Positions 1 through 10,880 of a stretch of DNA of 64,000 nt are shown here, piece by piece. A model generated the notes under the pieces. It was not told the origin of the DNA. It searched no databases and was given only the letters and a program-made list of their open reading frames with translations. A program made the position numbers and the translations under genes. Position 1 is the stretch's first letter. Every line of letters begins with the position of its first letter. This DNA comes from Astrocystis sublimbata (taxonomy: Eukaryota; Ascomycota; Sordariomycetes; Xylariales; Xylariaceae): assembly GCA_022453515.1 (NCBI GenBank), contig JAJNNY010000052.1:1-64000 (forward strand), in the 5' to 3' direction.

Positions 1-1831
1 TGGACCGTCCGCATCATCGTCTGCGCTGTCAAGTTGGAAAAGCTCGAACCAAATATCTTCGTTGTCAAAATAGGCCCACCACCGGAGTAAATGGGCTGCG
101 AGTGGGTGCTGTTCCTGGATTTTCAAGTATGACAGCTGCCACGTTGAACAGAGCGTGCGGTCTTGGTAAGAGCCCAAACTTGGGGTGCTGGTATGAAGTC
201 TGGCCCACGATTCTCTGTACAGGCGAATATAATCAGAAAAGCCGATTGGAACATGTCGAAGGTATGCTCCTGCTGTAGCAAGAGCAAGAGGAAGTCCGTC
301 GAGCTCTGTCACAAGATTTCGAGCATTGATGTCTATTCCAACAATCAGCAAAGCTTTGTCTTCTTGACTGCAAGAAGCTTACCGTGCTGAATGTTATTAC
401 GGTCTGAGGTTGTCGCGAGGATTCGAATGCCGTCGTCTATTGACTCCAGCTTTTTTATTCGGATTCGATGGCCTAGATCAAACTGTGACGATCTTGTTGT
501 AATAATTACCGAGCCCTGGTACGCTGCAGGTAGAAAAGCTGTCACATCTATGCCAGTTTCGTCATCTTTGCTGTCACATAGCTTTGGGTTATCATAATTG
601 TCATACACAAGAAGCCACCTAGTGTTGCCAGCTTGACTGAACCAAGCTTTGACGGCTTCTGTAACCTTCTCATGATCTCTTTGCAGATCCAGGGTACTTA
701 TACCACTAGCATCGGGATACTGCCGCAATATCTGCCTTGCCACTTTCGTGAAACTCTGTTGGATAGACGTTCTGTCCTTGATATTCAACCAGCATATGGC
801 GGAATTTTGGTCGCTATATCGCTTCGCATATGCGATGGCGAGCTGTGTTTTGTCAATGCCACCAAGTCCGTGGAGAACAACGACACGACGGCTTCCATCT
901 GAGCTTAGCATGTTACGCATACCCGTTAATTCCCTCTCCCTTGCGACAAAGCACTGGGCCTCGGGGACATCAGAAAGAGCAAACGTAATTGTGAATTCAT
1001 TGTGCGGAGCTCCTAGTTTTGTAAGTCGTCAGTGTCGACATATTGGGGTTTTGGTCAAAGAGGTTTACCTCTGATAACACTTTGAACTTCTTCCCGAAGC
1101 CGTCTTTGCGCTTTTTGTCGCCCTTCGCCGTAATTCAGTGTCATAGAAACGTCGAAGATACCCAAGAGAGAATACGCCATGTCCTCCTCATACTTCGTTT
1201 GACGATTGTGAGCCCAACTTTCTCGTTCGGCGATAGAATAATGTGATAAAGGGGTACCGCAGAGAGCACTCGTTGGGATACCTGTGATATCACACAACTG
1301 AAGCTCCAACGATGCCTTGTCACCTAACCACACCCACTCTCTGGAATAAAACTCTACAGCAACGGGGGCGACCAGTTCTTGAAGTGTCCATCCGCGTGTA
1401 AACCATCTACTGGTTCGAAAAGCCGTGTCCCAGGAAATTGCGTTGCACCCAACATTGGCCACGTCAGACGCCGCAGTGCTGGAGACGTCGGAGAGGTAGA
1501 CGTAGCATCTTTTTGCGTCACGATACCACCGGAACATGCTATTGATCGCCATCTAAAGCTCAACCACGTCTGATTTGTCAATGCAACAGCTATCGACCCA
1601 GAAGTATCGCAGCCCGTGTCGTCTCGCCTGCTCGGCACAGAACCTTATCTTCTCGAAGCCGGCTTTCTGCTGCCACTCGTCCTGACGCTTCGCTAAGTCT
1701 GCGAAAGCTACCTCGTCTTGACCCCATGTATGGGAAAGAATTGCGTAGAGAGCAACAATATCTCCATTATTAGATGTGATGTTCGGGGTGATCCTATAAT
1801 CCCCAGCATCGTCGATGTACAGTAGCCGCAT
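1..1831 (-). pseudogene. HET domain / NB-ARC NLR-like gene, interrupted, runs off left edge
   Basis: Fungal NLR-like protein of the heterokaryon-incompatibility type: an N-terminal HET domain followed by an NB-ARC/NACHT-like nucleotide-binding domain. The repeat domain expected downstream lies past the window edge. ATG is at 1831. The HET part shows ILSHTWG, FWVDSCCIDK, AINSMFRWYRDAK, RGWTLQEL and YSLLGIFDV. Introns read as 1013-1068 and 333-382, both in phase; after the second the protein continues to position 1 with ELDGLPLALATAGAYL. The NB-ARC part begins near FVARERELTGM and has a P-loop-like GLGGIDKTQLA and a Walker-B-like LLVYDNYD. Two defects are visible: a TAG at 1553-1555 inside the HET domain, where relatives usually have a sense codon just before AINSMF, and Asp for Gly in the P-loop. 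No intron of plausible length removes the TAG. I call it a probable pseudogene, or a gene starting again at the ATG directly after the stop (1552). Confidence 0.75.
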
Positions 1832-3091
1832 CGTAGGAGTTGCGGTCAGTCTTTTGACTGATCACAGGCCCCCGAGACAGTCACAGCGTAGAACTGAATG
1901 TCGTGAGATTGCGGAGCTGCTTCATTGGCTAAAATAAGTCAGTATTCTGTTCGTGGTGTTAAGACATGTTGATCGGTCAAAATTGCGCGGCTCTGAGTGC
2001 GGGGAATGTATAGACGGGCACTTATGGGGCCATCTGCCAGCACGAAACCGAAACCGAAACCGAGGCCGTACCAAGTTCAGCAGAGTGAGATCGCGATCTC
2101 TGCCAAGGCTTCGTATGGTCCGGTCGCATATTTCTCATCATCTTCTTCATGAGATTCAAAGCCTTGTTTATTAATGTCGCACATAGCCGATTGAGTAAAG
2201 CCTGGCTTAATTTCCCTTGAAACGCTTGTTAGCATCCAGTCCGAATACAGCTCCCCAGCACGTTATCATTTGTGCAGCCCTTTATTGATTGGCGCCGATG
2301 AAGCCCCAATGGCCCAACCAGTCCCGGGGGAGGGCGACAACCGCTCACCCGAATCACGGGGTGAATGCGTGGTACAGGGGCAATTCGCGAACACGGCCCT
2401 CTGCCTCGGCCCCTCCCCGTTCCATACGACGCGTACTAATCTGCCAGAGGACTGGGAAGAATAACCAAGTTGCTTCAATGAGCACTTGCAGGATGCTGCC
2501 ATGCAACTACTTAGCAGTGCTGATAGTGTCAAAATCTTTTTGGCAGCCCAGAACGTTATTGACTTTCAATTCCAGGCCCACCCAATCCACCGAAGAGGGC
2601 ACGTCGGAGTCGGTGCTCCTATGATGGACTTTTCGCCAGCCCGCTCGACACTATATCCTTTTTCCGCCGTGGGCAGATCTACCGGATGTGGACTATGTGG
2701 CAAGCCAAACAACACCTTGCCTCGAGAATGCACTCATACAATGGTAATCACTGATATATTCATGAACCTGCTGGACATTCCCCATCGACACAGCCTTGAG
2801 CCATCGACTTCTTGATGACGTTGTCCGCCCGGACGAAATTGCAGACCCATGGTCGGTCGATAATGTAACAAGTATACACCTGTGATGGTGTAAGGGTGCA
2901 ATATTGCGAATACATTGATGCGATATAAGTTTTCGATGCTATACTTGTATACACATGGTTCTGATAGAATATATAACCTAGTTTTCTTCACATGCGTTTG
3001 AGCTCACGCTTTTATACAATCCTCCAATAACATAGTCGTCTAAGCCGCATAGTTGACACTGATCTAACAGGGCCAGCTATCTATACATGGC
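1832..3091. other. intergenic, no gene seen
   Basis: Upstream region of the HET gene and 3' side of the DUF1624 gene. Only short ORFs without family resemblance occur. A short (GAAACC)n-like run lies near 2044-2068. I see nothing else. Confidence 0.5.
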
Positions 3092-4714
3092 TCAGAAAAA
3101 CCTCCATAGCGAGTCAGCCCCTTTCTTGCTCTTAAATGTGCTATACCACCGACAAATTGGCCACAACACTCCTAGAAGAAGAATTGAACATCCGAAATAA
3201 ACAGGCAAACTAGCTATCCCTTCAGTCCTGCTCGGGTCCATCGGCTCGGGTATGTCTGTCTTCTCCCCAAGCATGGCGATTAAAACGGGCCCAACTCCGA
3301 AGATTAATACTAAGTGGGCAACGTAGAAGAAAAGCGCGCTCTTCCCGAGGTCCAGTAATAAAGTAAACCGCTTAGCGATGGAAGGTGAGATTGCGTTGAA
3401 GATGGCGAGGAGCGCTAAGTTGGCAGCCATGGTAAGGGCCCAGTACGCCACATCCGGTGGGTGCTTGACAACGTAGAAGAAAGACTTGACGGATCTGAGG
3501 TATGGGTTTTGGGCAGGGTTCGCATCCTGCTCTGGGGTTTGTAGGCAGCCTGTCGAAAGATTGCCAAACTCGAAGGTGCGCGTGGCGACAAAGAGGGCAG
3601 AGAAGAGAATAGAAGACAAGGAATGTGCGAAAAAGAAGGTCCATCGACTCCATGACCGAGCTGTAACGAGCCGGCCATACAGCATGCCGAGTATGGAAAA
3701 GGAGAGCCAGGCCATTGGAGGATAGCCGCTAACTACATGGGCATCCACGTCCATTATGACCCAGAACCAGACCCGGATAGCGTAGTTCGTAGGACTTGTA
3801 GTAGTAGATGCTGCGATGGCACGCTCGCACATCCCATTGTTGTCACTCAACCAGATGTTCCAAAAGATAGTGACGAAGCTGAGGATGAGAAGTACCAGAT
3901 TGTGAACGTGCCAACTCATGGATGTGCAATACGATACATAATCGGTCGGACAAGTCACCCTTCGCTGCCGCAGCAAAGGCTGAGTGAGACGTTCTTCGTC
4001 GTTGTTCCTTGATCTTGTTTCATCGTCCCCCGCAGATTCTCTACCCATTCTCACTGCGGTGAAGAACGGTGTCGGAAGGGCTGCGACTTTGTCAAGAGCC
4101 AGCCATAGCAGCCCTGTCAGAAGGTAGTCCACCGCCAAGGAGAACAAAACGGCATTCATGAACCAGAGTTGGCCAGCTGATGTGACAAGTCCCAGGACGA
4201 CCGTGACGGCAGTCAAGAGAACGCATCGCACAACATAGTAATATACTAGTTGCGTCGACTTCCAGCCCAATCTTGTCCTTGATTGACCATGATAGACCAC
4301 GCCCATCCCAAGCAAGAATGTGAAGCCTGCAGCGCAGAGATGGGTAAGAGTTCGGACAATGTAGGCAGTCGTAAAGGTCCATTCCTTGACAACCTGGCCA
4401 TCCGCCTCGAGTATGCGCCCTGTCCCGTGCGGCCAAGTGTGCAGTACTGTGGCGGTATGGCCAAACAGCATGATGACTGCGAGTAGCCCGCGCAATAAGT
4501 CCGGCGCGAGCGCGCGAGATGACCCAGATTTCGTTCCGAGGGCCGAGACTGTCACGGGTGCTAGTCTGTTTCCTCTGTCACTGGGCCGGGCCGAACTGTA
4601 CCCAAGCGGTGGTTGGCGCTGACGACTAAGCAGGGTTTCGTTGGATCCCTCTCTGTCCGCGGTCTCCCGCTCGGTGCCTGTGCCATGGAAAGCAGTGATG
4701 TCATCTTCACTCAT
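3092..4714 (-). CDS. DUF1624 / heparan-alpha-glucosaminide acetyltransferase-like membrane protein
   Basis: Single-exon polytopic membrane protein of 540 aa. After a polar N-terminal ~80 residues rich in Ser/Arg comes the fungal DUF1624 signature: APDLLRGLLAVIMLFGHT, then VRTLTHLCAAGFTFLLGMG and a long series of hydrophobic helices. These include VLLTAVTVVLGLV, LLTGLLWLAL, LVLLILSFVTIFWNIWL and LPVYFGCSILLLGVLWPI. The family resembles lysosomal HGSNAT and is thought to move acyl groups across membranes; the substrate of the fungal members is not known. The open frame extends upstream to about 4837 but has no ATG there, so I start at the ATG at 4712-4714 (protein begins MSEDD). Relatives often have Asp before the conserved His of the first helix; here it is Gly-His. 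It stands alone, convergent with nothing obvious. Confidence 0.75.
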   Translation of the reverse strand: MSEDDITAFHGTGTERETADREGSNETLLSRQRQPPLGYSSARPSDRGNRLAPVTVSALGTKSGSSRALAPDLLRGLLAVIMLFGHTATVLHTWPHGTGRILEADGQVVKEWTFTTAYIVRTLTHLCAAGFTFLLGMGVVYHGQSRTRLGWKSTQLVYYYVVRCVLLTAVTVVLGLVTSAGQLWFMNAVLFSLAVDYLLTGLLWLALDKVAALPTPFFTAVRMGRESAGDDETRSRNNDEERLTQPLLRQRRVTCPTDYVSYCTSMSWHVHNLVLLILSFVTIFWNIWLSDNNGMCERAIAASTTTSPTNYAIRVWFWVIMDVDAHVVSGYPPMAWLSFSILGMLYGRLVTARSWSRWTFFFAHSLSSILFSALFVATRTFEFGNLSTGCLQTPEQDANPAQNPYLRSVKSFFYVVKHPPDVAYWALTMAANLALLAIFNAISPSIAKRFTLLLDLGKSALFFYVAHLVLIFGVGPVLIAMLGEKTDIPEPMDPSRTEGIASLPVYFGCSILLLGVLWPICRWYSTFKSKKGADSLWRFF

Positions 4715-5643
4715 CGTCGATCGGGCGGTGGCGGTGGTAATTCGGTCTGGTATCTGCAGATAGCTCTGTGCTGCAAGGCAATATCGGAACAGAGAGCGGC
4801 CATGAAGTCGGAATAAAAGGGAGAGCGGATGTGCCAATGTTCAATGCACAAATAAATATTACAGCAGCGATAGAAAGTGGAAGTTAGTACGCTCTCAGAG
4901 CTGAATGACAAGAACGACCCAGCAGTGATTGGTGAACAAGTAATTCTCTAGTAACAACGTGGGTACTGCCCGCCTTCTAGGAAAAAGAAAAAGAAAGAGA
5001 ACCCCATCGGATGACGCGTTTTTAACGCCCTCGGTTGGAGGCCAGCTGAAACTGAGTAAGCTTGCCCGCATTTGGCGAGACTGTCGAATGATCTTGTTCT
5101 CTATTGGGGCTTGTGTAATGGGTTGTATTGCCCCCAAACGTGGGATGTAGATTGGAGGAATCTAGAGACCTGGCCTTAGCCGTAAGGGGGGTCCTTATAA
5201 TACACTGTGGCTCGTACCTCCCCAACACTTGCATCAATATCTCGGGATGCTAAAGAACAACTTGGCTTGATGCAATGCGTACCTAGGTACTCCGGCTTTA
5301 CCATTGTGGGCCAATGCATCGTTCGCAATGTGGCTGACATGTCAGTGGCCAACCAACGAACCAGCTGGAATGATTTGATGGTGCTATTAGACTTGAAAAG
5401 CCCTATAGGCTATAGTCGCTACTTGAACAGAAAGAAGTTCCCACTGCATTGAATTGAACAGTCGCAATGCCTTGATCTGAACCCAGGCACCGCGTGTTCC
5501 CCAAGACTAGGAAGTAAACAAAGCCAGTATCCACTTGGAAGACCTTCATACTCGACACTGCACGGTTCAAGTAGGGGGGCCTTGACTGCAAACCAAGTTC
5601 AATGTCAACTCGATGTAAATGGTGAGGATTGTTGAACGGAGAC
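4715..5643. other. intergenic
   Basis: Holds the promoter of the DUF1624 gene on its left side and the 3' end of the MFS gene on its right. Short ORFs here show no family features. A CCTAGGTA palindrome of the kind scattered through this genome lies near 5281. Confidence 0.4.
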
Positions 5644-7227
5644 CTATAGTGCGTCCATTGATTGCCCTTTTGCCTGGGTACGCCCTAGGAAAACATAAGC
5701 GATGATAGCGGTAGCCCCTGATATTACGGCTAGAACTGCATTCATGTTGCCATAGCCAATGCTGCAAAACGAGATTAGAAGGGTCATGTCTCAGACAATA
5801 ATGTACTGCTCACCTGGTTCTGAGGGCCCCAGCGACCACTGGACCAATAGCAGATCCTGCTCCAAATGCCGCGAGATAGATGCCAAATAGAGAACCGCTC
5901 GGGGGTCGATCTCCAAATAACCCGGGATTCGCTTGATGATAGCGGTCGACCACCAAGTCAGATTCGACGAAGCTAGGCACGGACACAATGGCAGAACCAA
6001 TACCAGCCAGTGCAAGGAGAGCGCAGTACAGGCCTATTTCTGCCTCTCGCGGCTCCGACTTGACAAAGCGCAGGGAGATAAAAATGGGAACCATGTAGGT
6101 GTATCCGATGACAGCAACGGTGCGCGGGCTGGTCTTGTCAACCATCCAGCCTCCGAAAGGACCGGCGACGACCCTGGTACAGGCTATGGGGAGGAAGAGG
6201 AGTCCAGCGCTCAAAGAGTTGAATCCAAAGATCTGGCGCGCGTGGAGAGGGATCGTAGCGTCGAAAACGCTAATGAACACGGCGGATACCACCACGAGGA
6301 TGATCGAAACCACTAGAGATGGGTTCCGAAAGCAGCGAATGATCGGAAATTGTTGACACAAGCGGCTGCTGGAAGGAGGGAGCGCATATTTGGAATTGTT
6401 AGCGGGTAACAGAGGTTCTGAAACGGTCTCTAAGTCCCCCACAATGGCCGATTGCATGTTCTTGGTGCATGGCATCGCTATACCGAACAACAGAGCGAGG
6501 ACCGAGATGGCGCACGTCGCTACCACAATAGCATTGATGCCGAATTGAGTGTAGAGCAATCCTCCCAGGGCGGGCGAGAAAAAGGCTCCAAAATCGGCGG
6601 CACCTAACATCTGCGCAGGGAAGGTCAGTTTAGTCAGGTATTGATCTCTCAGTATGTGCATAGATCAAATGAAGTATGTACCGTTCCCATAACTTGACCC
6701 ATATTCTGTTTGTTATCAGATTCGGAGCAAATGGTGAAACCAACTATCCAGATGAAGGCGGTACCAAGTCCCTGCAGGCACCGCGTCAAGAAGAGCAGCC
6801 ATATGGATTGGGCACTGAAAAAGGTGACAACTGACTAATGCGAGAGAGGTCAGCTCAACTAATTCACGATCAAGGAATGTAACTCTTTTTTTCGCATGCT
6901 TCGCGAAGCGGAAAGAAAACGCTAGCGAGAGAAGGGAGTGTTCGCTCATCGGGCTCTTACAATGAGCATCAGAACGAGTGCGATCAGGAAAGGTCGCTTT
7001 CGCGACACGGTCCTATCAGTGACAAAGCCGGCTAACGGGGCGAACGCCAGGGAAGAGGCAGAATACGCAGTGAGGAGGAGCGAACAATACCACTGCAGGT
7101 CATCGGGACCAAATCCCGCCCTCTCATGAAGCAGGAAGGGAAGAACAGGGACAGCGACACCGTACAGGAACGCCTCGCTAAAAAAAGCGATGCCGACGGT
7201 CGCCAGTATGAAGAACCTGGACGACAT
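5644..7227 (-). CDS. MFS transporter, DHA1 / vesicular amine transporter-like
   Basis: Twelve-helix major facilitator of 444 aa, probably a plasma-membrane or vacuolar proton antiporter. Exons read as 6961-7227, 6682-6834, 5814-6610 and 5644-5761, and all junctions keep frame. The ATG at 7225-7227 (MSSRFF) is chosen because the frame upstream offers only a GTG. Family marks: helix-2/3 loop AGFVTDRTVSRKRP (MFS motif A type GxxxDRxxRRxP), RCLQGLGTAFIW in helix 4, GGWMVDKTSPRTV in the second half. The protein ends in TQAKGQSMDAL. It shares a 517-bp divergent promoter region with the M28 peptidase and belongs to the candidate cluster at 5.6-19.6 kb. Exporter of the cluster product is an inference; the substrate cannot be read from sequence. 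Confidence 0.85.
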
Positions 7228-7744
7228 TTCAAACACGGAAATTGAATCAGGAATGGGGAGGATTAGATTCGAAAAGAGAGTGAAAAAAAAAAAAAATCAG
7301 TTAGAGGTTTGAAGAGTGAAGTACATAACACTCTGAGATCTTGCTTCATAGGTAACCAAGAGTATCGCAACCGATGCACCAAACCCGTTAGCCAGGAATG
7401 AGGTTGTATCAGGTTAAGACAATAAGCCAATAGTGAGTGATAACTTGCCTATCTTGGTAGTAGGACGACAGACCACCCCACAGGGCTTGCTCTAATTAGA
7501 TGTACTTCAACCTGCATGTTACTCACGAAATATTAGGTATCTACCTGCCATTATTACATGCACAATTACTTTCCAATTCGATAGTGAAGGTTTGCGCATC
7601 CTATTTCGCTGTCGCTTCCTGAGACCTCGCCTCATCTAATGACAGGCCTCGAGAGTTTCGCGTTGATTTTGGAAACACCCTCTTCGCATCGTCAGTTCTT
7701 CCGTTGAAACAATATCTTGGCTTTCGCGACCAGCTAGCCCAATC
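7228..7744. promoter_or_regulatory. divergent promoter between MFS transporter and M28 peptidase
   Basis: A 517-bp stretch between two head-to-head starts. It contains a 13-A run near 7285-7297 close to the MFS start. No clear regulator palindrome stands out. Shared control of the two genes is an inference from orientation. Confidence 0.4.
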
Positions 7745-10039
7745 ATGACGCCTGAGAAGGCTTGCCGCCGACCATTTCGATGGACAGGCCGTACAATAGG
7801 GTCATGGTTTATCATCATCGGCTTGGTTTGGCTTCTCGGCCAGCGATGGACTGCAAGCGAGATGGCTCCTTCCGAGCTGCAGGAAATTCTTCTTTCTGTT
7901 CCCTCACGCGAGCATGTGCGCAATTGGAGTTCCTACTACACCACGACGGGCCCGCATCTTCCCGGGCAGGGCCTCCGCCACGCGGAATGGACCCAGACTA
8001 GGTGGAAGGAGTTTGGCATCGCTGATGCTCGCATCGTCACTTACGACGCTCAGGTGCCGATGCCGACAGGTCGCCAACGTCTAGCTCTCCTCCGGGGTGG
8101 CCAAGTCCTCTACGAAGCCCCACTGGTGGACGACGGCGAGAGAAACGGCTCTTCTGAACAGACTGGCTTTGTTCCTGCATACTACGGTTTCTCCGCGAAT
8201 GCCAACATCTCGGCGCCGTACGTGTTCTGCAACTTCGGCAGCGACGAGGACTATGGCGACCTGGAGCGCCTGAACATCTCCGTTGCCGGCAAGATCGCCG
8301 TCGTCAAGTCGACCAATGCATCGCCCTACTTGCACTCGCGCCATCTGGAAATCTTCCGCGGCGTACAGGTCGCCAACGCGGAAGCGCGGGGCGCGGTGGG
8401 CGTTGTGCTATACGTTGATCTCCAGAACGATGGTCCGGTTACAGAGGCGAACGGTTTCAAGCCCTTCCCGGACGGTCCAGCTAGACCACTTACAGGAATT
8501 GAAAGGGGAACGTTGGGTAATATCGGTAAGTGCCTATCTCGTCATTACTCTAATTTACTCATATCTAATATGGTGCCCAGAGGACTTCCAAGGCGGTTGG
8601 CTCGCCAAGATTCCATGCATGCCTATATCGACAGCTGATGCCATTCACCTCTTGAGGGCGTTGAACACGCATGGGCCTTTGGCTGCTGACCTGGGTGATC
8701 GCTGGCATGGTGGCGCGCTTGACTTCTACGGCGTGGACTACAACGTCGGCCCACCCCCGCCCGATGTCTCAATTCATCTTGTCAATCATGCAACCCTTCG
8801 CAACGGCTCCATTCATAACGTGATAGCCACAATTCCTGGGACGCTTGCTGGGGACGAAATCGTCATAATCGGAAATCACCGCGATGCCTGGGGCCCAGGC
8901 GCTGGGGACCCTAATAGCGGATCTGCCGCGTTGAACGAAGTCGTACGAAGCTTTGGTGTTGCCTTGAACAGTGGCTGGCGTCCGCACCGAACCATTATTT
9001 TTGCCAGTTGGGAAGGCGAAGAGTTTGGTCAAATCGGCTCCCTGCCCTGGATCCGCGAAAACCTGGGATGGCTTCGGGCCTCCGCCGTTGCGTATCTGAA
9101 TGTGGTAGTTGCTGCCTCTGGCATGGTGTTCCGTGCCAAAGGTAGCCCGCTTCTCCACAAGGCAATATATTTCGCAACAGACCTCGTACAGTCACCAAAT
9201 CAAACCACAGCCAACCAGTCCGTCCGTGATGTCTGGGGAGGGCAGATCGGCACGGCGGGCGGTGGTGATGCCATTCGGTTTCAGGGCATCCCTTGTGTTG
9301 CTACCGTCGACTTCGGATTTGTGCCTGGCCTAGGCATAGAACACGGCGTCTTCCCGTACCATACCGGCTTCGACACTTTTAATTGGATGGATCGGGTTGG
9401 TGATCCTGAATGGAAACATCACGTCGCCAGTGCGCAGATAATGTCTCTTATGGCTGCTCATCTCACCCAAACACAAATCTTGGATATGAGCGTCACGGAC
9501 TACGCAATAGCTATACGAGGCTGGGTGCATGAGATTGACCAGAAATGGTCGTCGAAGATTGATTTTTCACTCTTGCATAATGCAACCCAGCGGCTAGTAG
9601 GGGCCGCCAGCATTTTTGACGCCTATGCGGAATCATTGAGAGTGTCTACAAAACCCTGGTGGAAGATCTGGTCGACCAACCAGCGTGATACTGCAATACG
9701 TCAGGTGAACAAGGTTTACATAGACTTTGAGCGAAAGTTCTTCTACGGTCCAGGCTTTGACGATGACCCCTCACTTCATCATGTCATGTATGCCCCATCA
9801 GCGTGGCATAACGAGGCGCCGTCAATGCCTGGACTGCGCCAAAGTTTGATGGCAGGGAATTGGACTAATGCAGAGGTAAGAAGTCGTCTTCCCCCACCCC
9901 CTTTACCGCGAGTTTCTTCTACGTAATTGATCCCATTGCTTACGAAAACAACAAGAGGTGGAGAGACATTGTCATCCAAAAGATCGATAATGCGACGCAT
10001 CTACTAGCTGAGCAAAGCCTGATTTGGAATGAGCTGTAG
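7745..10039 (+). CDS. M28 family peptidase, glutamate carboxypeptidase II / PSMA-like
   Basis: Type II membrane protein of 719 aa with the architecture of glutamate carboxypeptidase II: short cytosolic tail, one anchor helix (about residues 20-35, WFIIIGLVWLLG), PA domain, M28 zinc peptidase domain and C-terminal TFR-dimer-like domain. Exons 7745-8525, 8581-9875 and 9956-10039 join in frame. Zinc-site residues seen: NHRDAW (His about 360), GAGDPNSG (bridging Asp), WEGEEFG (general base and ligand Glu), PYHTGFDT (ligand His). The position that is normally Asp in AYLNVDVA is Val here (AYLNVVVA, codon 9105-9107), so one metal ligand of the two-zinc site is missing. Reduced activity or a non-peptidase role are both possible. 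It lies between the DHA1 transporter and the P450; membership of the cluster is not certain. Confidence 0.88.
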
Positions 10040-10880
10040 AATGGCTGGAATCGATAAGTCAACCGCCGGTGGGAATGAAGGATAATCCATACAAGGCATG
10101 CTCTAGCCAAATGAGGCGGCGAGCTTGAAGAACCTCAGCTGAGGTGCTTGGTACATGCATGACAATTCGTTACCCAATTCATTCTAGGTAGCGACCGCAT
10201 CGGCGATCTCGAGCTGGCGAAGCAGTCCGAGGTTTTTTCTTTTGCAAAACTAGTACCTAATAATTGATTGGTTCCATTGGATGCATTGGGGCGTCGCAGG
10301 GTCCTGCAGCAAATGTCCCACCTCCGTGCTTCTGTCTGTCAATAATATACCCGAGACACGTCTGACTTTGTACCTGCGTCACCAATTACCTATTGGAAAA
10401 GTCACAGTTCAGCGTCGTGAAAGTCAATATCGTTACGACCATCATGTAATTGGGCTTGCTTGCGACGATGCCCCTTCTTGCCGCTTTTCAGCCCCAGCCT
10501 CATGAAGCTATCCCTACTTGCAGAGGCTATTGAAAAGCGGGCATCGGATGCGGGACTTGTGTCAAAGCATTGGTAAGTACTCCTCAGTCCACCGTCCCGT
10601 ATGAAGGTGTTCACGCTGCTTTCAATATGAGTCAAATCACCAGATCGGCGTATCACATTCGGCAAGACAACGCTATTTCTCCTGTACACAGTATAGATAT
10701 CACACGTAGAGTAGCTGGCCAGATGTATGATATGTTCGTCATGGTCCATCATACTTCACGGGTCTTTCTCTAGAAATAATCAATCGCTTGGGCTTTTCGT
10801 ACAAGTTCTGCAGTTATCGTGACACATCTCCTCTTGAATCTTCACACCTTTTCGTCCTTCGTCAATTCACAGACCTTACA
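10040..10880. other. intergenic, upstream of P450
   Basis: About 840 bp with the peptidase 3' end and the P450 promoter. The open frame reaching back to 10788 from the P450 has no ATG. Nothing else recognised. Confidence 0.4.
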
